From: Pontiellaceae bacterium B1224
Lineage (GTDB): Bacteria > Verrucomicrobiota > Kiritimatiellia > Kiritimatiellales > Pontiellaceae
Reading direction: 5' to 3'
DNA: 64,000 bases
Assembly (NCBI GenBank): GCA_029432815.1
Contig: JAROBA010000019.1
Span: 44,449-108,448, forward strand
Shown here piece after piece: positions 51,684-60,732 of this stretch. Within the stretch, counting starts at the first letter, position 1; every line of letters begins with the position of its first letter. The translations under genes and the position numbers were made by a program. The notes beneath the pieces were generated by a model. It had not been told where the DNA came from and did not search any database. It saw nothing but the letters and a program-made list of their open reading frames with translations.

Positions 51684-53813
51684 ATGAAGAATCTCTACAA
51701 ACACGATTCAAAGACATTGGCCGAATGCATTGACCTCTGTAGTTCAGGCGCCAACGCAAAGGCTGTATTTGCCATGCCCGACCTGCAACGCCAATTTGTG
51801 TGGGATCCTCGGCAAGTGGTCTTGTTAATCGATTCTCTCCTGCGAGGATGGCCCTTCGGGTCGCTGGTGCTGATGCGGGTAGAGCCTGGACAGGGGTTGA
51901 TCATGGCGCATCGTCCTTTCTGGCAAGTTTGTCATGATGAATGGCAGAGCGAACAGAATGAGCCCTTTCCTGGCAAGAGCGCTTTTGAACGTGATGATCA
52001 GCTTCATCTGGTCTTAGACGGCCAGCAGCGGCTTCAGAGTTTAGTGATGGCACTGGGTGATGACGGGGCAGGCTATCGGTTGTATGAATGGCGATGGATG
52101 AATCTTTATAAACAGTCTTATCGTAAAGTCCGAAATCGTGATTTTGAGCTATGCCCGAAGGCCTCTCTTTTTCTCGACCTAGAAGCATTCTGTGCGGCTT
52201 ATTATGAGAACGGAGAGGTGGGCTCAAACATTGCGTACAACGATGGGAAGGTGCTCTGCTGGGCCACCGAAGAAACTTTGAATTCACCGTATAAAGAACG
52301 TGGCCAATTGCCCTTGAAGTCCTGCCGTGATGACCAAAGTCATTTGCTACGTCTCAGTAAGCTGTGGCGCTGGGCTGATGACTCTTCATTAGTGGGTGAA
52401 GATAGCGATGGACGAGTCGTGGTCGATGAGGACGTATTGTTAAAGCAGCTGTGTAATAATTATATTTCAGATGAGTTGGCCAAGCATTGTCTTGTTCCGG
52501 TGGCAGAGATACTGAAGGCTTTGCGTGTGGTGCGGGGCAATGACGTTGCGTATCTTGAATTATTGCCTCCATCGAAAGCGGGGTGCAGTGTTGAGCAATA
52601 TAATGAAGCGGTTGTAGAGGTCTTTACGCGATTGAATAAAGGCGGTAAAGAGCTCAAACGTGAAGACATTACCTTTGCGTGGTTAAAGCAGGGGTGGGAT
52701 AAAGACAAAACAAACGGACATCCTGCGGGGCAGTGTTTTAAAGATCTTCATCGAAGCGTTTCGACTCAGTCGCTCAAGATTGATGAGTTGATCATCGTAT
52801 CCTCAGTGATCTGGTCGGTTTTCGAAAATGAAGGAAAACTGATTCGCAATGAGGATCTTTTGAAGCCTGGGATACTGATTCAGCTTACCGACTGGCTTTG
52901 TTCGAACTGGACGCTGGTGGAATCCAGTATTCAGGAAGTTGTAAAGCTGCTGGATGAGCATGGCCTTAAATTTAGAGAGCAGTTTCATTCGTTGTATCCG
53001 ATTGCCATTTTTGCCGCATGGAAGGGTCTTGTAGAGTATCACAGGCCTCAGGGTGCGTCTCAGCGGGAGCTGCTTATATATAACAAGGGCGTAGAGAATC
53101 TCGGGGGGGTGGATCGTTTTTTTCTTTGTTCTCAGTGGGCAAACTATTGGTCTATTGGCCGGGCTGAAATGTGGGCCGGTAAGTTTTATCACGGGATGGA
53201 GAAGGTCGATAGTGATGATCTTCCGGTTCAGCGAGCACTGGCCATTTACTTTGAAACGATGGTTAAGGAGATTTGCAAGCGGGCTGATGAAGCGTTGTCT
53301 CGTCTTGGTGCGGATAACCGAAATCAAGTGGTTCGCTATCGCCCCTATTTGTGGTTGTGGCATCGCCTGAGCTCAGCGCGAAGAGACATGTCTTTGCCCG
53401 CAATGCTTGACTCGGGTTCCCGCAAGGAAACGGATGTTCATGTGGACCACTGTATCGCTCACCGAATTTGGCAAGAGCTGCTCGATGAGACTGATCTCGA
53501 CAACATGTCGGGTGAGTATGTCCGCAAGCTAAGCGCTATCAATTCACTGGGGAACTGTTTGTTGCTCAATGGTAGCGTGAATATTGCAAAGGGTAAGAAG
53601 CCATTTCGGGCCTTTTTTAATGAAGTGTATGGGGATTCTTGCGAATTAGCCGACGCATTTCTTTATGTGACGGAGGCACTGGCTGACCCTCGCGGCTTCT
53701 TGGAGGCAGGTCACTCTCTTGATGAGGTGATTGATGCGATCATGCGGCGAGACAATTTGATTCGCGTTGAATTATGTGAATTTATTAACGGGAAGAGGGA
53801 GCGGGCACGATAG
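51684..53813 (+). CDS. DUF262/DUF1524 protein, GmrSD-like type IV restriction enzyme
   Basis: About 709 residues from the ATG before Lys-Asn-Leu-Tyr-Lys-His; the frame is open upstream into the previous gene, but the DUF262 start fits here. The DUF262 signature is Leu-Gln-Arg-Gln-Phe-Val-Trp (near 33) and Asp-Gly-Gln-Gln-Arg-Leu-Gln-Ser-Leu (near 112), a ParB-like nucleotide-hydrolysing fold. The C-terminal DUF1524 region has Val-Asp-His-Cys-Ile-Ala-His and Ile-Asn-Ser-Leu-Gly-Asn, an HNH-type nuclease. GmrSD and BrxU proteins of this architecture cut modified phage DNA and often accompany BREX. A G7 run lies at 53103-53109. Confidence 0.85.
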   Translation: MKNLYKHDSKTLAECIDLCSSGANAKAVFAMPDLQRQFVWDPRQVVLLIDSLLRGWPFGSLVLMRVEPGQGLIMAHRPFWQVCHDEWQSEQNEPFPGKSAFERDDQLHLVLDGQQRLQSLVMALGDDGAGYRLYEWRWMNLYKQSYRKVRNRDFELCPKASLFLDLEAFCAAYYENGEVGSNIAYNDGKVLCWATEETLNSPYKERGQLPLKSCRDDQSHLLRLSKLWRWADDSSLVGEDSDGRVVVDEDVLLKQLCNNYISDELAKHCLVPVAEILKALRVVRGNDVAYLELLPPSKAGCSVEQYNEAVVEVFTRLNKGGKELKREDITFAWLKQGWDKDKTNGHPAGQCFKDLHRSVSTQSLKIDELIIVSSVIWSVFENEGKLIRNEDLLKPGILIQLTDWLCSNWTLVESSIQEVVKLLDEHGLKFREQFHSLYPIAIFAAWKGLVEYHRPQGASQRELLIYNKGVENLGGVDRFFLCSQWANYWSIGRAEMWAGKFYHGMEKVDSDDLPVQRALAIYFETMVKEICKRADEALSRLGADNRNQVVRYRPYLWLWHRLSSARRDMSLPAMLDSGSRKETDVHVDHCIAHRIWQELLDETDLDNMSGEYVRKLSAINSLGNCLLLNGSVNIAKGKKPFRAFFNEVYGDSCELADAFLYVTEALADPRGFLEAGHSLDEVIDAIMRRDNLIRVELCEFINGKRERAR

Positions 53814-53834
53814 CGGATCCGTTTGTTTATATCT

Positions 53835-56180
53835 ATGGCGATAATTTTAGACCACCTAACGAAATCAATCCGCGAGGCTGCAGTATTCAACCCGGACGTG
53901 CAGATTGCCCCGGCGTGCATTCTTTGGCCGGACAGGGACCGGCAGTGGGAGCCTGTGATCGCGCGCCTTCAGGCGGAGCTGCCCGAACTGTGTGTGCTGG
54001 GCGACTACGCTCCGGATAAGCTTACCGGTCCGGCCATCTGGCTGAGGTGTGTGCTTGCCGGAACAATTGAAGGTGTCGTGCTGCCGGAAGGCCATACACC
54101 GATTCTCTATCTACCGGGTATCAGTCGGCAGGATCTGCGGGCGGTGGAGAGTTGCCCCGATCCTTTAAAGCCGCTGGCGGAGCTGCAATACCGCGGAGTC
54201 ATCTGGTCGCAGATCAACGCCAAAGACTGGACGCTGCTGGCCTACCTGAGGTCGGACCAGGGTGGGCTGGCGCTGGACGCTGCTCAGGACCGGGATGCAA
54301 AGAATGCCATGCTGTTGGCGTTGGACCGGCTGATTGATGAGGACGTGGAGCTGTTAAAGGGCAAGCGCCTCGATAAGGACTATTTTAATACGTTGCTTAC
54401 TGGCGGTGATCCCGTGCGCGATCTGCTGCTCTGGCTTGATGACTCGGAAGCTTTCAGAAAAGGCCGTACGGATAATGAGTGGACCGCTTTCGTGGAGGTG
54501 TGTAAGTCGCAGTTGGCTTTCGATCCAGAGAATGAAGGTGAGTTGTCGGGCGCTGCCAAGCTCGCTGAGCGTCAGGGGCCTTGGCAGGCGGTATGGGGGC
54601 GGTTCTGTGAGGCGCCGGTTCGTTACGTGTGCATTCCGGCTCAGATACGTAAGTGCACGTCTCCGGCCTTTGACCTATTTGCGGATGAAATTCTGGCCGG
54701 TGGCTGGCCGCAGTGGAATGAAGAGCAGGAACGTTCGCTGTTTCATGATCTTAAAGCGCTGGATAAAGTTCCGGCACATAACGCCAGACAGAAGATCCAG
54801 GAATTGGAAAAAAAACATGCCGCCCGCCGCGGACTGGTCTGGTCGGAGCTGGGAGAATCTCCGTTAGCCATGGCGCTGGGACATCTGTCGGTCATGGCCT
54901 CCGTTACAGGGAAGAGTATTGCCGCCGGAAACGTGGAGGATATGGAGCAGGCGTATCGTAATGGCGGTTGGAAGGCTGACGATGCGCTACTGAAGGCTTT
55001 GTCCGGGTTGGATAAGCCAGAGGAGCAGGAAGCGGTCACCACGGCGATACGCGCTATATACCATCCATGGGCCGATGAAGCCGCTCGCCACCTTCAGAGC
55101 GTGGTTAGCGAAGCCACCTATCCGGGTGGTACGCATTCATCCAACAAGCCGCTCTCCTGTGCCGAGGGGGAGTGTGTTCTGTTCGTGGACGGATTGCGTT
55201 ATGATACCGCCAAGCGCCTTCAGGATCTGCTGACGGATGGACGGCTGGAGATTTCAGAACACGCTGTCTGGGCAGCCCTCCCCAGTGTTACGGCGACCGG
55301 TAAGCCTGCGATCAGTCCGGTGAGTGACAAGATCCATGGACTGGATGACAACACCGACTTTGAACCCTCCGTGGCTGAAACGGGGCAGTCCCTCAAGGGG
55401 GGATACCATTTTAAGAAGCTTCTCAAAGCAGAAGGTTTTGAAATCCTTGAGCACGGTGACTGCGGAGATGGACAGGGCAAAGCCTGGTGCGCGTTCGGAG
55501 ACATCGACCATGAAGGCCACGACCGCGGTTGGAAGCTAGCCAGGCATGTAGACCATATTATCGGTGAAGTTCGGGATCGTGTTACTTCGCTCCTGGATAC
55601 CGGTTGGAAAGCGGTTCATGTGGTTACCGACCATGGTTGGCTGTTGCTCCCGGGAGGACTGCCGAAGTCTGACCTGTCCAGTTCTTTAACCGCCAGCAAG
55701 TGGGGCCGCTGCGCATCGCTGAAACCGGGCGCAACCGTTGAAGAAGGTTTGTATCCGTGGTATTGGAATCCCGGTCTTCATTTTTCTCTGGCAGACGGGA
55801 TTAACTGTTTCAAAAATGGCGTTGAGTATACCCACGGTGGACTGAGCCTGCAGGAGTGTCTGACCTTGCGACTTTCAGTGTCACGGGGAACGCCTGCTGA
55901 CTCACTGTTCTCAGCTGGGCTTTCTGAGGTGTCCTGGCGGGGCCTGCGTTGCTCTGTGAAGGTCGAAGGTTCGGTTTCCGGTCTTTCGTTGGACGTTCGT
56001 ACCCAGGCAGGGAATGCGGCATCGAGCGTGGCGGTGAGTGCGAAGCCGGTGAAAGAGGATGGAACCTGCTCAGTGATTATCGAAGACGATGATCTGGATG
56101 GGCGTTCGGTGACGGTGGTGCTGGTCGATGAAAATGGTGCTCTGGTGGCGCAGGTTGATACACGAGTTGGTGGAGAATAG
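53835..56180 (+). CDS. pglZ: BREX alkaline-phosphatase-superfamily protein PglZ
   Basis: 781 residues of the type 1 PglZ family. The PglZ core shows Val-Leu-Phe-Val-Asp-Gly-Leu-Arg-Tyr-Asp (about 445-455) and Val-Val-Thr-Asp-His-Gly-Trp-Leu-Leu (about 596-604). These hold the metal-binding Asp/His residues of the alkaline phosphatase fold. PglZ is a defining BREX subunit thought to hydrolyse a phosphodiester and to work with BrxC and PglX. A TTG start 4 codons upstream is possible; the ATG is preferred. brxL starts 2 bases after the stop. Confidence 0.95.
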   Translation: MAIILDHLTKSIREAAVFNPDVQIAPACILWPDRDRQWEPVIARLQAELPELCVLGDYAPDKLTGPAIWLRCVLAGTIEGVVLPEGHTPILYLPGISRQDLRAVESCPDPLKPLAELQYRGVIWSQINAKDWTLLAYLRSDQGGLALDAAQDRDAKNAMLLALDRLIDEDVELLKGKRLDKDYFNTLLTGGDPVRDLLLWLDDSEAFRKGRTDNEWTAFVEVCKSQLAFDPENEGELSGAAKLAERQGPWQAVWGRFCEAPVRYVCIPAQIRKCTSPAFDLFADEILAGGWPQWNEEQERSLFHDLKALDKVPAHNARQKIQELEKKHAARRGLVWSELGESPLAMALGHLSVMASVTGKSIAAGNVEDMEQAYRNGGWKADDALLKALSGLDKPEEQEAVTTAIRAIYHPWADEAARHLQSVVSEATYPGGTHSSNKPLSCAEGECVLFVDGLRYDTAKRLQDLLTDGRLEISEHAVWAALPSVTATGKPAISPVSDKIHGLDDNTDFEPSVAETGQSLKGGYHFKKLLKAEGFEILEHGDCGDGQGKAWCAFGDIDHEGHDRGWKLARHVDHIIGEVRDRVTSLLDTGWKAVHVVTDHGWLLLPGGLPKSDLSSSLTASKWGRCASLKPGATVEEGLYPWYWNPGLHFSLADGINCFKNGVEYTHGGLSLQECLTLRLSVSRGTPADSLFSAGLSEVSWRGLRCSVKVEGSVSGLSLDVRTQAGNAASSVAVSAKPVKEDGTCSVIIEDDDLDGRSVTVVLVDENGALVAQVDTRVGGE

Positions 56181-56182
56181 TT

Positions 56183-58225
56183 ATGGATCTGGATCATATT
56201 GATAAGTTAGCGGCTTCTTCCCTGGAGGGGTATCTTGTGCGCAAAGATCTTGTTCGTACGTTTAGCCGTCAGTTTCCGGTTCCCACTTATGTCGTAGAAT
56301 TCCTGCTCGGGCGTTATTGCGCCAGCACAGATCCGGATGAGATCGAGGAAGGCCTGGAGGTGGTTCAGCGTCAACTTAAGTCCCGTACGGTCAAGGCTGG
56401 CGAAGAAGAGCTGTTCAAGGCTCGAGCCCGCGAAAACGGCGAAGTAAAGATCATCGACATCATCAGCGCCCGGCTTGATGCCAAGACCGATTCCTTTCTG
56501 GTTACGTTGCCCAGCCTTCAAATCAATGATGTGCGGATCAGCTCCAACCTCGTCAATGAACATGAACGCATGCTGACCGGTGGCTTCTACGCCGAAATCA
56601 ACTTGGGTTACGATGCGGCTATTGCGCAGGAGAAGAATGGGCGGCCTTTCGGGATTGAGGGGTTGCGCGCGATTCAATTATCCAAGCGCGATGTATTGGA
56701 CACATTGGCAGATGCCCGCAAGCAGTTTACTACAGACGAGTGGAAGACCTTTGTTCTTCGCAGCATAGGTGTTGAACCCGCTGAGTTAACCGAGCGCAAC
56801 AAGGACGCCTTCTTTCTGCGTATCCTCCCCTTTGTTGAACGGAACTATAACATGGTCGAGCTGGGGCCGCGTGGAACGGGAAAGAGTCACCTGTTCCAGC
56901 AGGTTTCTCCCTATGCCCATTTGGTATCCGGTGGTAAGACTACAGTAGCTAAGATGTTTGCCGATTTACACGGTCGGCGCGGGTTGGTTTGTCAGTATGA
57001 CGTGGTCTGCTTTGACGAAGTGTCCGGCATCTCCTTTGATAAGAAGGACGGTGTTAATATCATGAAGGGCTACATGGAATCCGGCGAGTTCAGTCGCGGC
57101 AAGGAAAGTATCCGTGCGGATGGTTCTGTGGTATTGGTTGGTAACTTTGATGTAGATGTAGAGCATCAGCAGCGCGTTGGTCACCTCTTTGGCCCTCTTC
57201 CGCCGGAGATGCGTAATGATACGGCTTTCATGGACCGCATTCATTCTTACCTGCCCGGTTGGGATGTGCCGAAGATCGATAAGAATCTGCTAACCGATCA
57301 CTTCGGCCTGGTCAGTGATTTCTGGTCAGAGTGCATGAGCCAACTGCGCTCGCAAAGCCGGGTTGCGGCTCTTCAGAACCGAGTCTATTTTGGTGGTGCA
57401 CTCAGTGGTCGTGATACGAACGCAGTTAACAAAACGGTGAGCGCCCTCCTTAAACTCCTTTATCCTGGAGAGGACACACCGATTCCGGATGAAGACCTGG
57501 AATGGGCTGTGCGGCTGGCGCTGGAATCCCGTCGCCGGGTAAAGGAACAGCAGAAGCGCATCGGTGCCGCCGAATTTCGGAATACCCATTTCAGTTATGT
57601 GATGGGTGATGATGGTGTCGAGCAGTTCATTACGACACCGGAGCTTTATAGTGAAAATTGCATTGGTGATGATCCGCTGGAACCGGGTCAGGTTTGGAGT
57701 ATCAGCCCGGGCGGTGAAGACGAGCACCCAGGCCTATACCGTATTGAGGTAAATGAAGGCCCCGGCTCAGGTGTGAAGATACTGAATAAACCCGTGCCGC
57801 CTGCCTACCGGGAAAGCATGGGCTTTGCAGAACAGAACCTGTACGCCCGTTCGGCTCAGCTGGTTGGAGACAAGGATCCGCGTCATCACGAATTCACTGT
57901 TCAGCTACGCGCGTTCGATGCGGCCAAGTCCGGAGCTAAGCTGGGCATGGCGTCACTGATTGCCCTAAGCTCTTCCCTGTTAAAGAAGAGTACCCGTGGG
58001 GGCCTCATCATCGTCGGAGAAATCAATCTAGGCGGTTCCATCGAGTCCATACATAATCCGGTTGCCATCGCCGAGATCGCGGTTGAAAAAGGTGCAACAG
58101 CTCTGCTGATGCCGGTAGCCTGCCGTAGACAGCTCTTTGACCTTTCAGACGACATGGCAACCAAGATTGATATCCAGTTCTATGCCGATGCCCGTGACGC
58201 ACTGCTAAAGGCTATTGTGGAATAG
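56183..58225 (+). CDS. brxL: BREX Lon-like AAA+ protein BrxL
   Basis: 680 residues. The AAA+ module has Walker A Gly-Pro-Arg-Gly-Thr-Gly-Lys-Ser-His (about 227-235) and Walker B Val-Val-Cys-Phe-Asp-Glu-Val-Ser-Gly (about 274-282). The C-terminal Lon-protease-like domain has the core strand Gly-Glu-Ile-Asn-Leu-Gly-Gly-Ser. At the place of Lon's catalytic Lys (Gly-Gly-Leu-Lys-Glu-Lys) it reads His-Asn-Pro-Val-Ala-Ile-Ala-Glu, so proteolysis by the usual Ser-Lys dyad is unlikely. BrxL is the terminal gene of type 1 BREX and binds DNA as a barrel-shaped ring. Last gene of the operon; no clear terminator follows. Confidence 0.95.
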   Translation: MDLDHIDKLAASSLEGYLVRKDLVRTFSRQFPVPTYVVEFLLGRYCASTDPDEIEEGLEVVQRQLKSRTVKAGEEELFKARARENGEVKIIDIISARLDAKTDSFLVTLPSLQINDVRISSNLVNEHERMLTGGFYAEINLGYDAAIAQEKNGRPFGIEGLRAIQLSKRDVLDTLADARKQFTTDEWKTFVLRSIGVEPAELTERNKDAFFLRILPFVERNYNMVELGPRGTGKSHLFQQVSPYAHLVSGGKTTVAKMFADLHGRRGLVCQYDVVCFDEVSGISFDKKDGVNIMKGYMESGEFSRGKESIRADGSVVLVGNFDVDVEHQQRVGHLFGPLPPEMRNDTAFMDRIHSYLPGWDVPKIDKNLLTDHFGLVSDFWSECMSQLRSQSRVAALQNRVYFGGALSGRDTNAVNKTVSALLKLLYPGEDTPIPDEDLEWAVRLALESRRRVKEQQKRIGAAEFRNTHFSYVMGDDGVEQFITTPELYSENCIGDDPLEPGQVWSISPGGEDEHPGLYRIEVNEGPGSGVKILNKPVPPAYRESMGFAEQNLYARSAQLVGDKDPRHHEFTVQLRAFDAAKSGAKLGMASLIALSSSLLKKSTRGGLIIVGEINLGGSIESIHNPVAIAEIAVEKGATALLMPVACRRQLFDLSDDMATKIDIQFYADARDALLKAIVE

Positions 58226-58292
58226 GCCTTCATCGGAGTACGAGTTAATAGTTGCTGCTGATAATCCGTCATATTCAGGCTCTGTTTCGCTA

Positions 58293-59777
58293 TCAGGCTT
58301 CGACCAGCTGTTGCAGTGCCTGGATGATTCTGATCATGGCGAGGGTGTCGAGATGGCAGTATTTGAGCAGTTCTTCGCGGACATGTTCGCGTTCTGCGTC
58401 GGTTGCATCCCCAAACGTGACTCGGACATATTCGCTGCTGGCGGTTCCGCCATCGCCGATCTCAAGGTCGGCGTAGGAAAGTTCAGGCACCAGAACGGGC
58501 AGCACCTTTTTAATGGATGCGCTGCCTTGCTGTTCCGGGTGATAGTATTCGAATGCGCGGAACGGCCTCAGGAGGTCGACAAAGCGGGGAAGCAGCCCGT
58601 TTACGAAGTCCCGGTACTCGGGGAAAGCTTCCGCGGAACTACGCAGGCACATTTTTTCGAAGCCCATGTTGTAGGCGACAATATCGCCGGTGGAGCCGAT
58701 ATTTTCCTTAAGGCTGGCCAGGATCTGCAGACGGGGATCTATTGTGCCATCGGCCAGAAATTCATAATGCCGGGGCTCCGCGTCAAGGGCAGGCCAGATA
58801 TGCAAGGAATACTGGAATACAGTCTGTTGATAGGGGCGGGAATTGTTGTAGGCCGGTATCGCCAGCTGGAAGGTTTCAAAGTCCAGGTGGTACTGGGGGA
58901 ACTTCAGGTTGCCAAGGAAGTCGACTATGGCTTCCCGGTTAACATGCGGTTGACCCGAAAGTAAGGTTGCCCGCTGAATGGCCTGCCGGGTATTCAGGCT
59001 GTAATCGGCCGGCAGGTCGGTAATGCTCAAGATTCCGCTCTGTATCAAGGGCAGGGTTTTTCTCGGGCCCGTCCAATAGAGCGTGGTTATATCGCCCTCT
59101 TCAGGAAGGAAGTCCCAGCATTCTTCCGAGAGAGGGCATTGATAGGGATCGGAGCAGTGTGACCCTACATCTACCTCCGGGCAGTCGGAGAGGCTGATCG
59201 TCTTGAGCATTTGATCCATCTTTGCCCGGACATGTTTGGCCAGGGCGCGTGCATCGTCCGTCACATCTTCCGTCATCAATAGCTTGTCCGCCTCGATGTC
59301 CCCGTTCCGCACATACTGGTTGTTGATGTGCATGATGAAGCAACGGTTGATCTTTAGCCCGGCTGATTCATAGAGCCGAAGTTGGAAGGACATATCGTTG
59401 AGGTAGACGTTTTTTACCTCCGTTGAGCTTTTTACTTCGACAATATTCCAGGCCTCATCGCCGACAGGTACCAATATGTCTGCCTGTGCATAGGCACCAT
59501 CGTGGCTGAAGGTGGCTTCAAAAATCGGCTTGCGTGATTTCAGGGCATTCTTCGTTTCGGCTATCATCTCCGGGAAGGCAGCCGGACGAAACTCAATCTC
59601 GATCCCTCCTGGAAAGAGAGATTTTGCAAGCTCTCCGATTGTATGACCTTGATCAAATCTGGCTTGCACTGAGCTATCCCAGAGAGGAAGCCGCTCTTTG
59701 TCATTAAAGTTTACCCAGAGCAGCTTCGGGCACTGCAGCCCCGTGCAGTATTTGGATTTTGAAAGAATGATGCTCAT
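58293..59777 (-). CDS. Cas4-like nuclease fused to DEDD-type exonuclease (DUF2779)
   Basis: 494 residues. The N-terminal half is a Cas4/RecB-type nuclease: Asp100, Glu114-Val-Lys116 as the PD-(D/E)XK core, with Cys11/Cys16 and Cys208/214/220 able to hold an iron-sulphur cluster. The C-terminal half (DUF2779) has Asp299-Phe-Glu301, a later Tyr-Asn-Met-Gly-Phe-Glu and Tyr-Cys-His-Leu-Asp, the DEDD pattern of RNase-H-fold 3'-5' exonucleases. It converges with brxL across a gap of 67 bases. DUF2779 proteins are widespread, so it may be a defence nuclease or a general DNA-processing enzyme. Confidence 0.8.
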   Translation of the reverse strand: MSIILSKSKYCTGLQCPKLLWVNFNDKERLPLWDSSVQARFDQGHTIGELAKSLFPGGIEIEFRPAAFPEMIAETKNALKSRKPIFEATFSHDGAYAQADILVPVGDEAWNIVEVKSSTEVKNVYLNDMSFQLRLYESAGLKINRCFIMHINNQYVRNGDIEADKLLMTEDVTDDARALAKHVRAKMDQMLKTISLSDCPEVDVGSHCSDPYQCPLSEECWDFLPEEGDITTLYWTGPRKTLPLIQSGILSITDLPADYSLNTRQAIQRATLLSGQPHVNREAIVDFLGNLKFPQYHLDFETFQLAIPAYNNSRPYQQTVFQYSLHIWPALDAEPRHYEFLADGTIDPRLQILASLKENIGSTGDIVAYNMGFEKMCLRSSAEAFPEYRDFVNGLLPRFVDLLRPFRAFEYYHPEQQGSASIKKVLPVLVPELSYADLEIGDGGTASSEYVRVTFGDATDAEREHVREELLKYCHLDTLAMIRIIQALQQLVEA

Positions 59778-59898
59778 TTTTTATCTAGTAGTTTAATGCC
59801 AAAATTGTGAGATGGCGGGGATATTCAAGGTTTCACTTATTGTAGTCTTTATGGGGCGTCTTACATAGGCTTCTATCAGGATTGGTTGGGCATACGCT

Positions 59899-60612
59899 TT
59901 ACAGGATGCTTCGTGCATTTATGATCGAGACAATATCATCAAACTTTCCATTCATGGACCGAGCTACAAAATGATCAGTCAAAACCACTAGCATTTTTTC
60001 ATTGTATGCAACTTCAAAGCACCTTTCCTTTGAAAAGTTTAGTGCCGGGAACAATGCTTTATAGTCGTTCCAGAACTCTTTCCCATACCCTATAATCACC
60101 TTAGGGTGGTGTTGGCTAAGTAACTGTCGTAAATATTGTATTCGTCGGGGTTTGGTGGTTCGGTAATAATCTGTCGCAGATGTAAACTGAGGGATAAAAT
60201 TTTCATAATCCCAAGAGGCTATTTTCGACTTTGGGATGGGCATCAACTCTACCAGAAGAGTATTACCCTGTGCTCTTCCAAGGGAGTTGGCTTGATAATT
60301 ACGAATACTCTCTCGGTCAGCTGCTCTGTCTTCAAGGCGAAGCATGATATAACACATACCCCTCCAGGTGCTTTGGATTTTTTTCTTCCCACTATGATGC
60401 ATTGTAATATCAAGAATCTCATGTGCATCCCTACAGTCTTCAACTTGCCTAAATTTTAGCCTTGCCCGAATATTCTGAATATTCTCGCTAACGGTGGCCC
60501 CTTTCTTCACGCCCTCTTCCATGCCGAGAAACCAAATGTCACTATCTAGTCTACCATAACCAACGAAACGTAGTAGGTGGTCTAATTCTTTGTCAGTAAG
60601 TGCGTGTTTCAT
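59899..60612 (-). CDS. Conserved-type protein with weak uracil-DNA-glycosylase resemblance
   Basis: 237 residues. The opening Gly-Tyr-Gly-Arg-Leu-Asp-Ser-Asp-Ile-Trp-Phe-Leu-Gly-Met-Glu-Glu-Gly resembles the first motif of the uracil-DNA glycosylase fold. The later Val-Ile-Ile-Gly-Tyr-Gly and Leu-Thr-Asp-His-Phe sit where its other strands and His motif would be. The catalytic residues of true glycosylases are not clear, so I do not assign activity. An AGGAG ribosome-binding site precedes the start. It stands alone, with gaps of about 120 bases on both sides. Possibly a DNA-damage sensor or modified-base recognition protein. Confidence 0.55.
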   Translation of the reverse strand: MKHALTDKELDHLLRFVGYGRLDSDIWFLGMEEGVKKGATVSENIQNIRARLKFRQVEDCRDAHEILDITMHHSGKKKIQSTWRGMCYIMLRLEDRAADRESIRNYQANSLGRAQGNTLLVELMPIPKSKIASWDYENFIPQFTSATDYYRTTKPRRIQYLRQLLSQHHPKVIIGYGKEFWNDYKALFPALNFSKERCFEVAYNEKMLVVLTDHFVARSMNGKFDDIVSIINARSIL

Positions 60613-60732
60613 GAAGGTATCTCCTGTTCATTCTGCCGTATGCGTTAGTGAAATAATTGGCATTGCTGAATAAAGCAATATGCAGGCCATGTGCACACAC
60701 ATTTGAAGACTTATCGAAAGTAGTAAAATTTA

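Noticed and set aside
32004..58225. Reading the locus as DISARM or as type 2/3 BREX
   Set aside because: BrxA, BrxB and BrxL with a single large PglX and no PglW kinase define type 1 BREX; DISARM core genes are absent. The RecQ-like helicase is not BrxHI/HII by its motifs.
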